Positions 1-7,352 are shown, numbered from the stretch's first letter. The stretch: 17,155 bases of DNA from GCA-003244245 sp036378735 (GCA_036378735.1 DASUVX010000067.1:1-17155); one strand, 5' to 3'. Notes: generated by a model from the letters alone, not told the origin. Numbers and translations: made by a program.

Positions 1-87
1 GACGTCACCGCGACTTTGACGGCGGTAGGCACCACCGCGATGGCGGCCTGCTGGGTCTGGGTATCAGGATTTCTCTCTAAGAACTAG
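1..87 (+). CDS. C-terminal fragment of an unidentified, probably membrane protein
   Basis: The frame open from the first base ends at TAG (85-87). It encodes about 28 residues, roughly DVTATLTAVGTTAMAACWVWVSGF-like, hydrophobic in the middle and ending in SLSKN-type polar residues (FLSKN). This fits the last membrane segment of a protein that begins outside the window. Frame 2 closes at once; frame 3 runs to TAA at 78-80 but reads as Arg/His/Gly-rich, so frame 1 is preferred. A strong hairpin follows 15 nt after the stop and sits between this gene and the convergent cupredoxin gene, which supports a real gene end here. The family cannot be named from so short a piece. Confidence 0.4.
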   Translation, partial: DVTATLTAVGTTAMAACWVWVSGFLSKN

Positions 88-101
88 CATCGCTAGTAAT
101 C

Positions 102-144
102 GGTGGTGGCCCCCACTCGTTCAAACGGAGTGGGGGCCACCACC
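102..144. terminator. Bidirectional hairpin terminator between convergent genes
   Basis: The arms GGTGGTGGCCCCCACT (102-117) and AGTGGGGGCCACCACC (129-144) are perfectly complementary over 16 bp. The loop can pair further (CGTT with AACG), so nearly the whole element folds. It lies 15 nt after the plus-strand stop and 12 nt after the minus-strand cupredoxin stop, where a shared terminator is expected. There is no clear T-tract on either side, which is common for actinobacterial hairpin terminators. A smaller hairpin, ACTAGC-atc-GCTAGT (83-97), precedes it and overlaps the left stop codon. Confidence 0.7.
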
Positions 145-156
145 TGTTACGAGCAT

Positions 157-555
157 TCACTTCACGATCCGTGTGCCGGCCATATATTCGTGGAAGGCGC
201 AGATGTAGGGGTAGCTGCCCGGCTTGTTCGGCGCGGTGAACTGGCCACGCTCCCCACCGGCGATGGTGCCCGAGTCAAAGGACTTGTCCTTCGCGGTCAA
301 GGTATGCGCGACCGGATCTTCGTTGATCACGGTGACCCTTGCCCCGCGGACGACCGTCAACACCACCGGCTGGTAGGCGAACTTGTCGATCACGATGGTG
401 TCCGGGATGCGGGAAGTGGTGACCGCGCCAGCGCCACTGCTACCCGCCCGGCCGCTCGTGCCACCGCCGCACCCCAGTACCAAGCCCAGCACGGCGAACA
501 GCGTGGTGAGCAGGATCACCGCCCGGCGAGCCCGGATGCTGCCGGGCGGTTTCAT
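157..555 (-). CDS. Cupredoxin-domain lipoprotein (type 1 copper protein)
   Basis: This is a 132-residue envelope copper protein, probably an electron carrier or copper-binding partner. Residues 8-28 form a lipoprotein signal (basic RARR, hydrophobic stretch, lipobox LVLG-C with Cys29), followed by a Gly/Ser linker. Residues 50-132 form a plastocyanin/azurin-like domain. The type 1 copper ligands are visible: His84 in the AHTL segment, then Cys119, His122 and Met125 in the CxxHxxM pattern (YICAFHEYMAG). The ATG at 555 has a GAGGTGAG ribosome site that overlaps the stop region of the upstream ferritin-like gene, only 7 bp away, so the two are cotranscribed. The redox partner is unknown; the neighbours suggest a link with the ferritin-like proteins. 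Domain assignment is firm; the role is inferred. Confidence 0.9.
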   Translation of the reverse strand: MKPPGSIRARRAVILLTTLFAVLGLVLGCGGGTSGRAGSSGAGAVTTSRIPDTIVIDKFAYQPVVLTVVRGARVTVINEDPVAHTLTAKDKSFDSGTIAGGERGQFTAPNKPGSYPYICAFHEYMAGTRIVK

Positions 556-562
556 CGCCGGC

Positions 563-1378
563 TCACCTCACCGTCAAGTTGTCGGGCTTGAGCGCGTTAC
601 CGGTGCCGATGAGCGTGTCCGGGACCTCGTAGTCACCAAGGATGAAATTAAGGATCGCAGCGTGCATGGTTTCCACCGGTTGGATGGTGGCAGCCGTCAT
701 GATCGCACTGGGATCGGACACGTTGGCGACGGCGAAGGTGTAGGTCTGCGCGGCGACGTTTTCCAGGTTCAGCGCGAACCTGGCCAGGTCAGGAATCGAT
801 TTCACGGCGGCGAACTTGGCCATCTGATCCTGGGTGATCGACAGCGGCGCGTCGCTGATGGCGGGCTTCCCGGCTCTGGACAGCACCGCTGACCAGGCCT
901 GCGCGTGGTCAGCGTGTTGTTTCATCGCGGTCTGCACGAAGGTCGCCACCGCCGGGGGCACCGCGCCGAGTTCCCCAGCGCCCGCTTTCTTCAACGCGCC
1001 CTCGTAGGCGCTGACCGCCAGGTTCTCCAACGCCGTGGCCACCGCGACCAGCTTCAGATCCCCGGGGTAGGTCTCTGGCGGTGCCGGCGGCGGCGCAGCG
1101 CTCGAGGATGCCCGCGGACCCGAGGGTCGGCTGGAACAGGCGGCGGCCGCGCCGAGCGCAACCGCACCGGCTGCGCCGAGGAAGAAACTTCGCCGGGTGG
1201 ACGGCTGGCGCACCACGGTCCCGAGGTTGGCGGCCAGCTCGTCGATGGTCTTGCTGACCTGCGGGAAGGTCGATTCATGCAGCTCGTCGAGCTCGCGGGT
1301 CAGCTGGGACAGTTCACGCTCGCCGATCGCCATCTCAGCGCGCTGCGCGCGCTGGACACGGTTGCCGAAGACGCTCAT
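563..1378 (-). CDS. Ferritin-like domain protein with late Tat/lipoprotein signal
   Basis: This 271-residue protein has a long, polar, probably helical N-terminus (1-58), then a twin-arginine motif (TRRSFFLG, Arg62-Arg63), a hydrophobic stretch and a lipobox-like Cys81. A Pro/Ala/Ser linker leads to a four-helix ferritin-like domain (about 104-265). Likely metal ligands are Glu118 (ALENLAV), His155 and His158 (KQHADH), Glu206 (NLENVAA), and Glu236 with His239 (ETMH). The ATG overlaps the upstream gene's stop as ATGA (1375-1378), which supports this distant start even though about 60 residues precede the signal. A nearer GTG at residue 55 or 56 would give an ordinary Tat signal but has a poor ribosome site. 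Export of a folded, metal-loaded protein to the outer face of the membrane is the natural reading. Confidence 0.85.
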   Translation of the reverse strand: MSVFGNRVQRAQRAEMAIGERELSQLTRELDELHESTFPQVSKTIDELAANLGTVVRQPSTRRSFFLGAAGAVALGAAAACSSRPSGPRASSSAAPPPAPPETYPGDLKLVAVATALENLAVSAYEGALKKAGAGELGAVPPAVATFVQTAMKQHADHAQAWSAVLSRAGKPAISDAPLSITQDQMAKFAAVKSIPDLARFALNLENVAAQTYTFAVANVSDPSAIMTAATIQPVETMHAAILNFILGDYEVPDTLIGTGNALKPDNLTVR

Positions 1379-2034
1379 TTCACTGCCCCTTCCTCGACCG
1401 GAGCGGCCATCGCGGTGGGGTAGAACGCGTCGGGGAAGCCGACGCTGCCCGCGGCGGCGGGCAGCTGCGCGATCTCCGGCGGGCGCGCGATGAGCTGCGG
1501 TTGGTTGGCTTTGAGCAGCGCTTGGGCCAGCAGCAGGATCGCCTTGTGCTGGGATGCGACCCCGGCCACGCTGGCGAACAACTGCCGCAGCTCCGCAGTG
1601 CTGACCAACCCGACGTCCTTGACATAGGTCTGCGCGGCCACATCCTCCAGAGTGATCGCCAGCCCTACCGCGTCAACCGGACTCTTGATGTTGGGGACCG
1701 CTTGCTTGACCACTTCCGCGTACTTCGGGTCCGGCCCGGTCTGGGGCTTGCCGCCCAGCCGCTGGGCCGCGGCGTTGAAGGCCGTCGCGTGCTCACTGTG
1801 CTGGGCCATCGTCCGCTCGGTGAACATCTTGACTTCCGGCTTCGCCTGCGGACCACCGATGAACGGGAAGGTCAGCGCCATCTGGTAGGTCTGCACCGCC
1901 AGGTTCTCCAGACCGGCCGCGGTCTGCAACGCCGCCACATCGTCACCGGCCGCCAGACCCGCCCGAGCTCCCCGCACGGCGTCTGAGTGCAGGTCGTCAG
2001 ACCTTTGCAGGAGCCGTCGAAATATGTTCTGCAC
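1375..2034 (-). CDS. Ferritin-like domain protein, signal-less paralogue
   Basis: This 219-residue ferritin-like protein resembles its downstream neighbour helix by helix: Glu43 (GLENLAVQTY), His79 and His82 (AQHSEH), Glu130 (TLEDVAAQTY) and His163 (ASQH). The helix-4 glutamate of the neighbour (ETMH) is replaced by Ala160, so the diiron site looks incomplete. No signal peptide is visible, so it is probably cytoplasmic or held by its partner. The GTG at 2034 is chosen because GGGAGG lies 6 nt upstream. The same frame stays open to a TTG at 2100 with a weaker GAGGGG site; that would add 22 basic residues and cannot be excluded. The gene heads the ferritin-ferritin-cupredoxin operon. Confidence 0.8.
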   Translation of the reverse strand: MQNIFRRLLQRSDDLHSDAVRGARAGLAAGDDVAALQTAAGLENLAVQTYQMALTFPFIGGPQAKPEVKMFTERTMAQHSEHATAFNAAAQRLGGKPQTGPDPKYAEVVKQAVPNIKSPVDAVGLAITLEDVAAQTYVKDVGLVSTAELRQLFASVAGVASQHKAILLLAQALLKANQPQLIARPPEIAQLPAAAGSVGFPDAFYPTAMAAPVEEGAVK

Positions 2035-2198
2035 GAAGCCTCCCAGCCAGTGGTGTCGGCGAGTACGGGTTGTTATCGAGTTGCGCGAGTGAGCAGCCAA
2101 ATTTTCGACCCCTCGCCATGCTCAGTCCGGCACGGCGTGGTCACGATCCGGTCACAGTACCGCCACATCAGCGAGCACTCGGGCGCGCCAGTGGGTGC

Positions 2199-3011
2199 TT
2201 AGAACCACCTTTCGAGGACAAGCGCGAGGCCGTCCTCGGAGTTACTGGCCGTGATCTCATCAGCGGCGTCTAGCACGGCGGGATGAGCATTGGCCATCGC
2301 CACACCGTGGCCCGCCCACCGCAGCATCGGCAGGTCATTGGGCATATCGCCGACGGCGAGCACATCGGCCGAGGCGATGCCGAGCTCGCCGGCCAGCCTG
2401 GCCAGTCCGGTGCCCTTCGTGATGCCGGGTGCGGACAGCTCGATCAGGCCGTAGCCCGTGGAGTAGGTGACAGCCAGCGCCGCACCGAGGAGCTCACCGA
2501 CCGCGGCGGCCATCACCTCGCTGCTCGCACCGGCCTGCCGGACCAGCAGCTTGATCGCCGGCCGGCCGAGTACCAGGTCGCGCGATGCAGTCTCGGAATC
2601 CGCGCCGGGCCACGGGTGGGTGTAGCCGGGCTCGGCGAGAAACTGATCGAACCCGTTGGTCGCGGCGCTACCGGCGGGCAGCTCGACGGCGAGCTTGGCG
2701 CCCGGCAACGCGGTGGCCACGACCTCCGCCGCATCCCGCAGCTGCACCGGATCCAACGTCACCGCGTAGCTGACGCGGTCAGTCGCCGCGTCATAGTGCA
2801 CCGCGCCGTTGGCGCAGACCGCCAGCCCGGCATGCCCGAGTTGCTCGACGATCGGCGGGATCCACCGCGGCGGGCGCCCGGTCACCAAGACGAACGGCAC
2901 CCCGGCGGCCACCACCCGGTGCACCGCCGCCCGGGTACGCGCGGAGATCTCATCGATCGGATCCAGCAGGGTGCCGTCAACGTCCGAGGCGACCAACCGC
3001 GGCCTGCGCAT
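2199..3011 (-). CDS. Cof-type HAD-superfamily hydrolase
   Basis: This 270-residue cytosolic phosphatase of the Cof (type IIB cap) HAD group probably acts on sugar phosphates, nucleotides or similar small phosphoesters. All four motifs are present: DVDGTLLD with nucleophile Asp10 and acid Asp12; VTGR (43-46); Lys199 in ITKGTGL; and GDMPND (221-226), which binds Mg2+. The large cap between motifs II and III gives the usual family length. A TAATGT -10 box ends 6 nt before the ATG, so the mRNA is probably leaderless. It follows serS and the DUF4190 gene on the same strand. The substrate cannot be told from sequence. Confidence 0.92.
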   Translation of the reverse strand: MRRPRLVASDVDGTLLDPIDEISARTRAAVHRVVAAGVPFVLVTGRPPRWIPPIVEQLGHAGLAVCANGAVHYDAATDRVSYAVTLDPVQLRDAAEVVATALPGAKLAVELPAGSAATNGFDQFLAEPGYTHPWPGADSETASRDLVLGRPAIKLLVRQAGASSEVMAAAVGELLGAALAVTYSTGYGLIELSAPGITKGTGLARLAGELGIASADVLAVGDMPNDLPMLRWAGHGVAMANAHPAVLDAADEITASNSEDGLALVLERWF

Positions 3012-3017
3012 GCTTCG

Positions 3018-3023
3018 ACATTA
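3018..3023 (-). promoter_or_regulatory. -10 box of a leaderless HAD hydrolase transcript
   Basis: TAATGT reads on the minus strand and is followed by 6 nt and then the ATG at 3011. This is the TANNNT-N6/7-start layout of actinobacterial leaderless genes. No good -35 is seen at normal spacing. Confidence 0.5.
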
Positions 3024-3065
3024 CGTGGGCACATCGCTGGTCCCAGGGTGCTTAAGACTGCGATC

Positions 3066-3437
3066 TCACCGGTGGCGGAGGTATTCGGTGGCGCACTGCT
3101 CGACCCGATCCGGATTTCCGGCGGACTGCTCAAGGCACTGGCGATACCTTTGGCCGTCCGGCGTGTTGAGCAACGACACCGCCAGCGCGATCAGCGCGAC
3201 CGAGATGAGCGCTCCAACGACGCCCAGCACGATGCCGGCCACGGAGAAGCCACCGTTGGTCGCCTCGCCGCGTCTGGCCCGGCCTCGGCCGAGCACGCCG
3301 AAGATCACCGCAAGGATCCCCAGGACGATCCCGCCGATGATCGTCCAGGAGGACACCAGCGCGAGCAGACCCAGCACTAAAGCGGCCACCCCGAAGCCGT
3401 TGCGGGGCGGCGCCAGCCGATTTCCCGGCGCGTTCAT
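3066..3437 (-). CDS. DUF4190-type small membrane protein
   Basis: This 123-residue membrane protein has NGFGVAALVLGLLALVSS (13-30), a second hydrophobic run (33-50), the basic turn RGRARRGEATN (51-61) and a third hydrophobic region (63-90). That repeated pattern is typical of DUF4190, a family with no known function. The C-terminal tail carries two cysteines (Cys101, Cys115) and probably faces outside. The ATG at 3437 is chosen over an upstream in-frame ATG at 3476 because GAGGTGA lies a few bases before it and the added residues would be atypical. It lies between serS and the HAD gene, on the same strand. Confidence 0.8.
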   Translation of the reverse strand: MNAPGNRLAPPRNGFGVAALVLGLLALVSSWTIIGGIVLGILAVIFGVLGRGRARRGEATNGGFSVAGIVLGVVGALISVALIALAVSLLNTPDGQRYRQCLEQSAGNPDRVEQCATEYLRHR

Positions 3438-3483
3438 CGGGTTCACCTCACCTCGTCGGTGCCCTCGTCTGAACAATCATCGC

Positions 3484-3621
3484 ACCCGACTGGTTCGGAT
3501 CGCAGATCAACTCATGTTGGAGACGACATCCGGGCCACATGCGGTCCTGACCGGCGATCCGGAAGACATTCGCCGCATCGCCCAACACCTCGGTGCGCAG
3601 CCGAACATCGTGATCGTCTGA
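3484..3621 (+). pseudogene. Possible C-terminal remnant of a PIN-domain (VapC-like) toxin
   Basis: A plus-strand reading frame ending at TGA (3619-3621) gives ...VRIADQLMLETTSGPHAVLTGDPEDIRRIAQHLG followed by QPNIVIV. The VLTGDPEDIRRIA segment resembles the end of VapC toxins (pattern VLTSDPDDLRALA), where the last acidic residues of the PIN active site lie. The N-terminal PIN residues and an antitoxin gene are absent. The only nearby ATG, at about 3514, would give 35 residues. It may be a degraded toxin gene or a chance match; it is the only plus-strand signal in this 215-bp gap. Confidence 0.35.
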
Positions 3622-3652
3622 CGACCTTGGAGCGCGAGGTCACTTCGCTATC

Positions 3653-4930
3653 TCAACTGTTCCGCTGCACAGCAGGGGTGATGAGCTCGATTCCACCCAG
3701 CGCGGGCTGCAGCGCGGCCGGGATCCGCACCGAGCCGTCGGACTGCTGGTGGTTTTCCAGGATGGCGACGATCCAGCGGGTGGTGGCCAGCGTGCCGTTC
3801 AGCGTCGCGGCGACCTGCGGGCGCCCATCAGCGTCGCGGTAGCGGGTGCCCAACCGGCGGGCCTGGAAGGTGGTGCAGTTCGAGGTGGAGGTGAGCTCAC
3901 GGTAGGTCCGCTGGGACGGCAGCCAGGCCTCGCAGTCGTACTTGCGGGCCGCTGAGCTGCCCAGGTCACCGGCAGCCACGTCGATCACCCGGTAGGGCAC
4001 CTCGATCGCGGCCAGCATCTGCTCCTCCCACCCCAGTAGCCGGTCGTGCTCGGCTTCGGCGTCTTCGGGGCGGCAGTAGACGAACATCTCGACCTTGTCG
4101 AACTGGTGCACCCGGAAGATGCCGCGAGTGTCCTTGCCATAGGAGCCGGCCTCCCGGCGGAAGCAAGACGACCAACCGGCGTAGCGCAACGGCCCGGTCG
4201 ACAAGTCGATGATCTCCTCGGCGTGGTAGCCGGCCAGCGGCACCTCGGAGGTGCCCACCAGGTACAGGTCGTCGTCGCGGAGCCGGTACACCTCGGCGGC
4301 GTGCGCGCCGAGGAACCCGGTGCCCTCCATAACCTCGGGGCGGACCAGCACCGGCGGGATCATCAAGGTGAACCCGGAGGCGATCGCTCGGGACGCCGCC
4401 AGCTGCAACAGCCCGAGTGACAGTTGAGCGCCCAGGCCGGTGAGGAAGTTGAACCGGGCCCCGGAGACCTTCGCGCCGCGCTCGGTGTCGAACAGGCCTA
4501 AAGACGTACCCAGCTCGACGTGGTCGCGGGGGTCGAAGCCCAGATCCGGCGGCGTACCGACGTGTTTGAGGACGACGTAGTCCTCCTCCCCGCCGGCCGG
4601 AACCCCGTCGATAATCAGGTTCGGTACCGCGCGGTGCGCGGCCTGGAATGCCTGCTCCGCGCTGGCCTGCTCGGCTTCGGCGGCCTTGACGTCCGCGGCG
4701 AGCTGCTTGGCCTGGGCGAGCAACTCATCTCGTTGTTCGCCGCGCGCCCGGCCGACCTGCTTGCCCAGCGCCTTCTGCTCGGCGCGCAGCGAGTCGGCCG
4801 CGGCGACCGCCTTGCGGCGCCGCTCGTCGGCGCCGATCAGCACATCGACGGCATCCTCATCCGCACCGCGGGCCCGCTGCGAGGCGCGCACCCGGTCCGG
4901 GTCCTCCCGCAGCACCTTGAGATCGATCAC
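3653..4930 (-). CDS. serS: Seryl-tRNA synthetase
   Basis: This class II synthetase charges tRNA-Ser with serine in the cytosol; it is essential. The 425-residue length is normal. Residues 1-105 form the N-terminal antiparallel coiled coil that grips the tRNA long arm (MIDLKVLREDPDRVRAS start, then Ala/Glu/Lys-rich helices). The catalytic core contains VGTSEV (225-230), motif 2 with FRRE (257-260) and the following Gly-rich loop to about 284, and motif 3 around NGT...R (378-385). The GTG at 4930 is the only start that keeps the conserved N-terminus. A TAGGCT -10 box lies 8 nt upstream, so the leader is absent or very short, which argues against a T-box. Confidence 0.98.
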   Translation of the reverse strand: MIDLKVLREDPDRVRASQRARGADEDAVDVLIGADERRRKAVAAADSLRAEQKALGKQVGRARGEQRDELLAQAKQLAADVKAAEAEQASAEQAFQAAHRAVPNLIIDGVPAGGEEDYVVLKHVGTPPDLGFDPRDHVELGTSLGLFDTERGAKVSGARFNFLTGLGAQLSLGLLQLAASRAIASGFTLMIPPVLVRPEVMEGTGFLGAHAAEVYRLRDDDLYLVGTSEVPLAGYHAEEIIDLSTGPLRYAGWSSCFRREAGSYGKDTRGIFRVHQFDKVEMFVYCRPEDAEAEHDRLLGWEEQMLAAIEVPYRVIDVAAGDLGSSAARKYDCEAWLPSQRTYRELTSTSNCTTFQARRLGTRYRDADGRPQVAATLNGTLATTRWIVAILENHQQSDGSVRIPAALQPALGGIELITPAVQRNS

Positions 4931-4938
4931 GACCGGTC

Positions 4939-4944
4939 AGCCTA
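4939..4944 (-). promoter_or_regulatory. -10 box of serS
   Basis: TAGGCT on the minus strand ends 8 nt before the serS GTG. It matches the TANNNT consensus and the same box used by other genes in this window. No convincing -35 was found. Confidence 0.45.
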
Positions 4945-5122
4945 GCCTGGGTCGCCATCTGACGGCTCGGCAGTTACTGAAGGCGGGCCGTCACCGTTGG
5001 TGATCGCTGTTTGTGCGCCTAGAGCGACAGAACATGTCGATGAACGCACATAAACCACGATCATGGTGTCTGTGTTGCCGGCCGAGTCCACCGAGGCCGG
5101 CGAACATCACGTTGCCCGCAAG

Positions 5123-6157
5123 CTATCCCAGCTCATCGTCAGACAGCACGGCGGCGGCTTCCAGCAACATCCATCCCGACAATTGCACCGACAGGTCCTG
5201 CTCGGGCAGGCCTGGACCGGGCGGGCGCGCCGGCACCGTCCACTGCGGACCGAACAGCGGGCCGCCGTCGGCGACGCCCCGGTTGCGCCAGGCCGCGTCG
5301 GCGGAGTCCAGCACCAGCCGCGCCGCCACCTTGCCGTCCGGCAGGGCCCCCGCGGCCAGAGCGAGATACCGGGCCAGGATGCCGGTGAACAGCCCGCCGT
5401 CGCCGCCGCCGTGCCCGCGCAGCACACCGCCGTCGGTGAGGTGCTCGGCGACCGCATGCACGGTGGCCTCGGCTTGCTGCCACCAGCGCGCCGCGCCGGT
5501 GGCAGTGCCCAGCTCGACGCAGGCACCCAGCAGCACACCTTGGCAGTAGCTGTAAATGGCGCGTTCGATGGTCCGCACCGATCCATCCGGGTTCACCCGC
5601 GCCCCGTCGAAGATCAAGCCAGTGTCCGGGTCCATCAGGTGCGCCAGCATCCAGTCCACCAGCGACGTTGCGATGCCCAAGGCGCCCCGCCGGGCGTAGA
5701 AGATCGCGGCCGGACCGGTCGCGGGGACGTTGACGAAGTCGTCACCGACCCGCCACCGCATTCCCCCGCTGGGGCCCCGCCCCGTGCGCAGCTGGCGCGT
5801 GATCGCTTCTTCCGCGCCCGGCCAGCGCCGCCCGGCCAGCGTCGCGCTGCGTTGCAGCGCCAGGGCGAGCCACGCGATGTCGTCGTAGTAGTTGTTGACC
5901 CAGCTGGTGACATTGCGCACCCGTATACCGCGCACTAAAGCGGCGATGGCCTCGCGCCGCCACTGAGTCGGTGCGCGACGGTAGGCGTCGATCAGGCAGT
6001 CCACCAGGTGCGCCTGCCACCAGTAATGCCACTGCAGCGAATGTCCTGGCCAGCTGACCCGTCCTAGCCTGGTGTCCAGCAACCCCGGCAGCTGGCAGAT
6101 ATGCCGGGTGTGCACGGCCCGCTCGGCCGCCGCCGCCCGGCCAGCCCAGGCAGTCAC
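5123..6157 (-). CDS. Glycoside hydrolase family 76-like (alpha-1,6-mannanase-type) protein
   Basis: This 344-residue (alpha/alpha)6-barrel-like protein carries the GH76 signature: the WHYWWQAHLVDCLIDAY segment (43-59), then NNYYDDIAWLALAL (88-101), whose paired Asp92-Asp93 match the catalytic aspartates of bacterial alpha-1,6-mannanases. No signal peptide or membrane segment is visible, unlike most secreted GH76 enzymes, so it may act inside the cell, perhaps on mannose-containing glycolipid or polysaccharide intermediates (inference). The GTG at 6157 overlaps the trmH stop as GTGA, with GGAGG 7 nt upstream; a tandem GTG at 6160 is less well spaced. The frame stays open upstream to 6499, but that part is the shadow of trmH. 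It is the last gene of the SDR-pyrE-trmH operon. Confidence 0.82.
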   Translation of the reverse strand: MTAWAGRAAAAERAVHTRHICQLPGLLDTRLGRVSWPGHSLQWHYWWQAHLVDCLIDAYRRAPTQWRREAIAALVRGIRVRNVTSWVNNYYDDIAWLALALQRSATLAGRRWPGAEEAITRQLRTGRGPSGGMRWRVGDDFVNVPATGPAAIFYARRGALGIATSLVDWMLAHLMDPDTGLIFDGARVNPDGSVRTIERAIYSYCQGVLLGACVELGTATGAARWWQQAEATVHAVAEHLTDGGVLRGHGGGDGGLFTGILARYLALAAGALPDGKVAARLVLDSADAAWRNRGVADGGPLFGPQWTVPARPPGPGLPEQDLSVQLSGWMLLEAAAVLSDDELG

Positions 6158-6798
6158 CACGCCGCCTCCAGATCGGCGTGCTGGCGGATCCAGGCGTGCA
6201 TGGCGATGCCGGCGGCCACCCCGGCATTGATCGACCGGGTTGAGCCGAACTGCGCGATCGAGACGGTCAACGCGGCTCCCTTGCGGGCCTGTGGCGTCAG
6301 CCCGGGACCCTCCTGCCCGAACAGCAGCAGGCAATCCCGCGGCAGCTTGGTGGTTTCCAATCGCTGTGCTCCGGGCGAGTTGTCCACGGCGACCACGGTG
6401 AGGTCGGTGGCGGCAGCGTGCGCGAGCAGCTCGGCGATGCCGTCGTGGTGGCGCAGGTGCTGGTAGCGGTCGGTGACCATGGCGCCGCGCCGGTTCCACC
6501 GTCGACGTCCCACGATGTGCACCTCTTTGACGGCGAACGCGTTGGCGGTGCGCACCACGGTGCCGATGTTGTGATCATGGTCGAAGTTCTCGATCGCCAC
6601 CTGCAACGGGTGCCGCCGGGTATCCAGATCAGCGACGACCGCGTCGCGGCGCCAGTACCGGTAGGCGTCGACGACGTTGCGGCGGTCACCGTCGCGCAGC
6701 AGTTCGGGGTCGTAGCGGGCGTCGTCGGGCCAGGGTCCGGGCCACGGTCCAACACCGACTGTCTCACCCCACTCGGTGGGGCCCAGATCTGTGATCAC
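6154..6798 (-). CDS. TrmH/SpoU-family RNA 2'-O-methyltransferase
   Basis: This 214-residue SPOUT-class enzyme uses S-adenosylmethionine to methylate a ribose in tRNA or rRNA. The three SpoU motifs are clear: motif 1 with NFDHDHNIGTVVRTANAF (71-88), motif 2 LLLFGQEGPGL (157-167), and motif 3 with the S-I-N-A-G-V-A-A-G-I knot (189-198). The N-terminal 60 residues are Trp/Pro/Asp-rich and probably help bind RNA. GTG at 6798 overlaps the pyrE stop as GTGA, and its own stop overlaps the GH76 start, so translation is coupled at both ends. A methyltransferase beside pyrE is a known mycobacterial arrangement. The RNA target is not known. Confidence 0.92.
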   Translation of the reverse strand: MITDLGPTEWGETVGVGPWPGPWPDDARYDPELLRDGDRRNVVDAYRYWRRDAVVADLDTRRHPLQVAIENFDHDHNIGTVVRTANAFAVKEVHIVGRRRWNRRGAMVTDRYQHLRHHDGIAELLAHAAATDLTVVAVDNSPGAQRLETTKLPRDCLLLFGQEGPGLTPQARKGAALTVSIAQFGSTRSINAGVAAGIAMHAWIRQHADLEAAW

Positions 6799-7352
6799 AA
6801 TTCCAGGTCACTCAGGCTCAGTACCGCGCGATAGGGCAACCCGGCCGCCTCGATGGCCTGCCGGGCGCCGGTGTCGCGGTCCACAACGGTGGCCACGCCG
6901 ACGACGTTAGCGCCCGCCTCGCGCAGCGCCGCCACGGCGGTCAGTACCGAGGCGCCACTGGTGGAGGTGTCCTCGACGGCGAGCACCCGGCGACCCGCCA
7001 CGTCCGGCCCCTCGATGCGCCGCTGCATCCCGTGCTGCTTGGTCGACTTGCGCACCACGAAGGCATCCACCGGCGGGCCTGGCGCGTGCAGCACCGCGGT
7101 GGCGACCGGATCAGCGCCCAAGGTCAGGCCACCCACCGCCTGGTATGACCAGTCGGCGGTCAGCTGGCGGATCAGCCGTCCGATCAGCGGCGCCGTCTCG
7201 TGATGCAGGGTGATCCGGCGCAGATCCACGTAGTAGTCGGCCTCGGCACCCGAGGACAGGGTGACCCGGCCGGGGACCACCGCCAGCTGGCGCACCAGCG
7301 CCGCCAGCCGCGCCCGGGGATCGGTGCTCGTCGTCGCCGCCCCAGCCGTCAT
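6795..7352 (-). CDS. pyrE: Orotate phosphoribosyltransferase
   Basis: PyrE joins orotate to PRPP to make orotidine 5'-monophosphate in pyrimidine synthesis. The 185-residue protein has the catalytic-loop segment VVRKSTKQHGMQRRIEG (99-115) and the PRPP-binding motif VLAVEDTSTSGAS (123-135), with the usual acidic pair Glu127-Asp128. ATG at 7352 overlaps the upstream SDR stop as ATGA, so this start is chosen over an open extension of 45 Pro/Ala-rich residues that is only the SDR gene in another frame. The gene is coupled by overlap to trmH downstream. It is separate from other pyr genes here. Confidence 0.96.
   Translation of the reverse strand: MTAGAATTSTDPRARLAALVRQLAVVPGRVTLSSGAEADYYVDLRRITLHHETAPLIGRLIRQLTADWSYQAVGGLTLGADPVATAVLHAPGPPVDAFVVRKSTKQHGMQRRIEGPDVAGRRVLAVEDTSTSGASVLTAVAALREAGANVVGVATVVDRDTGARQAIEAAGLPYRAVLSLSDLEL

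Noticed and set aside
88..103. ATCGCTAGTAATCG matches a conserved stretch of 16S rRNA
   Set aside because: Only about 14 bases match, the flanks do not resemble rRNA, and the stretch is explained by a small hairpin near a gene end.
2283..3380. Long plus-strand frame opposite the HAD and DUF4190 genes
   Set aside because: It is antisense to a clear HAD hydrolase, and its His/Gln/Arg/Gly-rich composition is typical of GC-rich shadows.
5025..5039. CGACA-gaaca-TGTCG dyad between serS and the GH76-like gene
   Set aside because: A 5-bp stem is too weak to call; it does not match the actinobacterial LexA box and is not near a start codon.
4931..5122. Possible T-box or other riboswitch upstream of serS
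   Set aside because: The -10 box lies 8 nt from the start codon, leaving no leader for a riboswitch, and no T-box sequence was seen.
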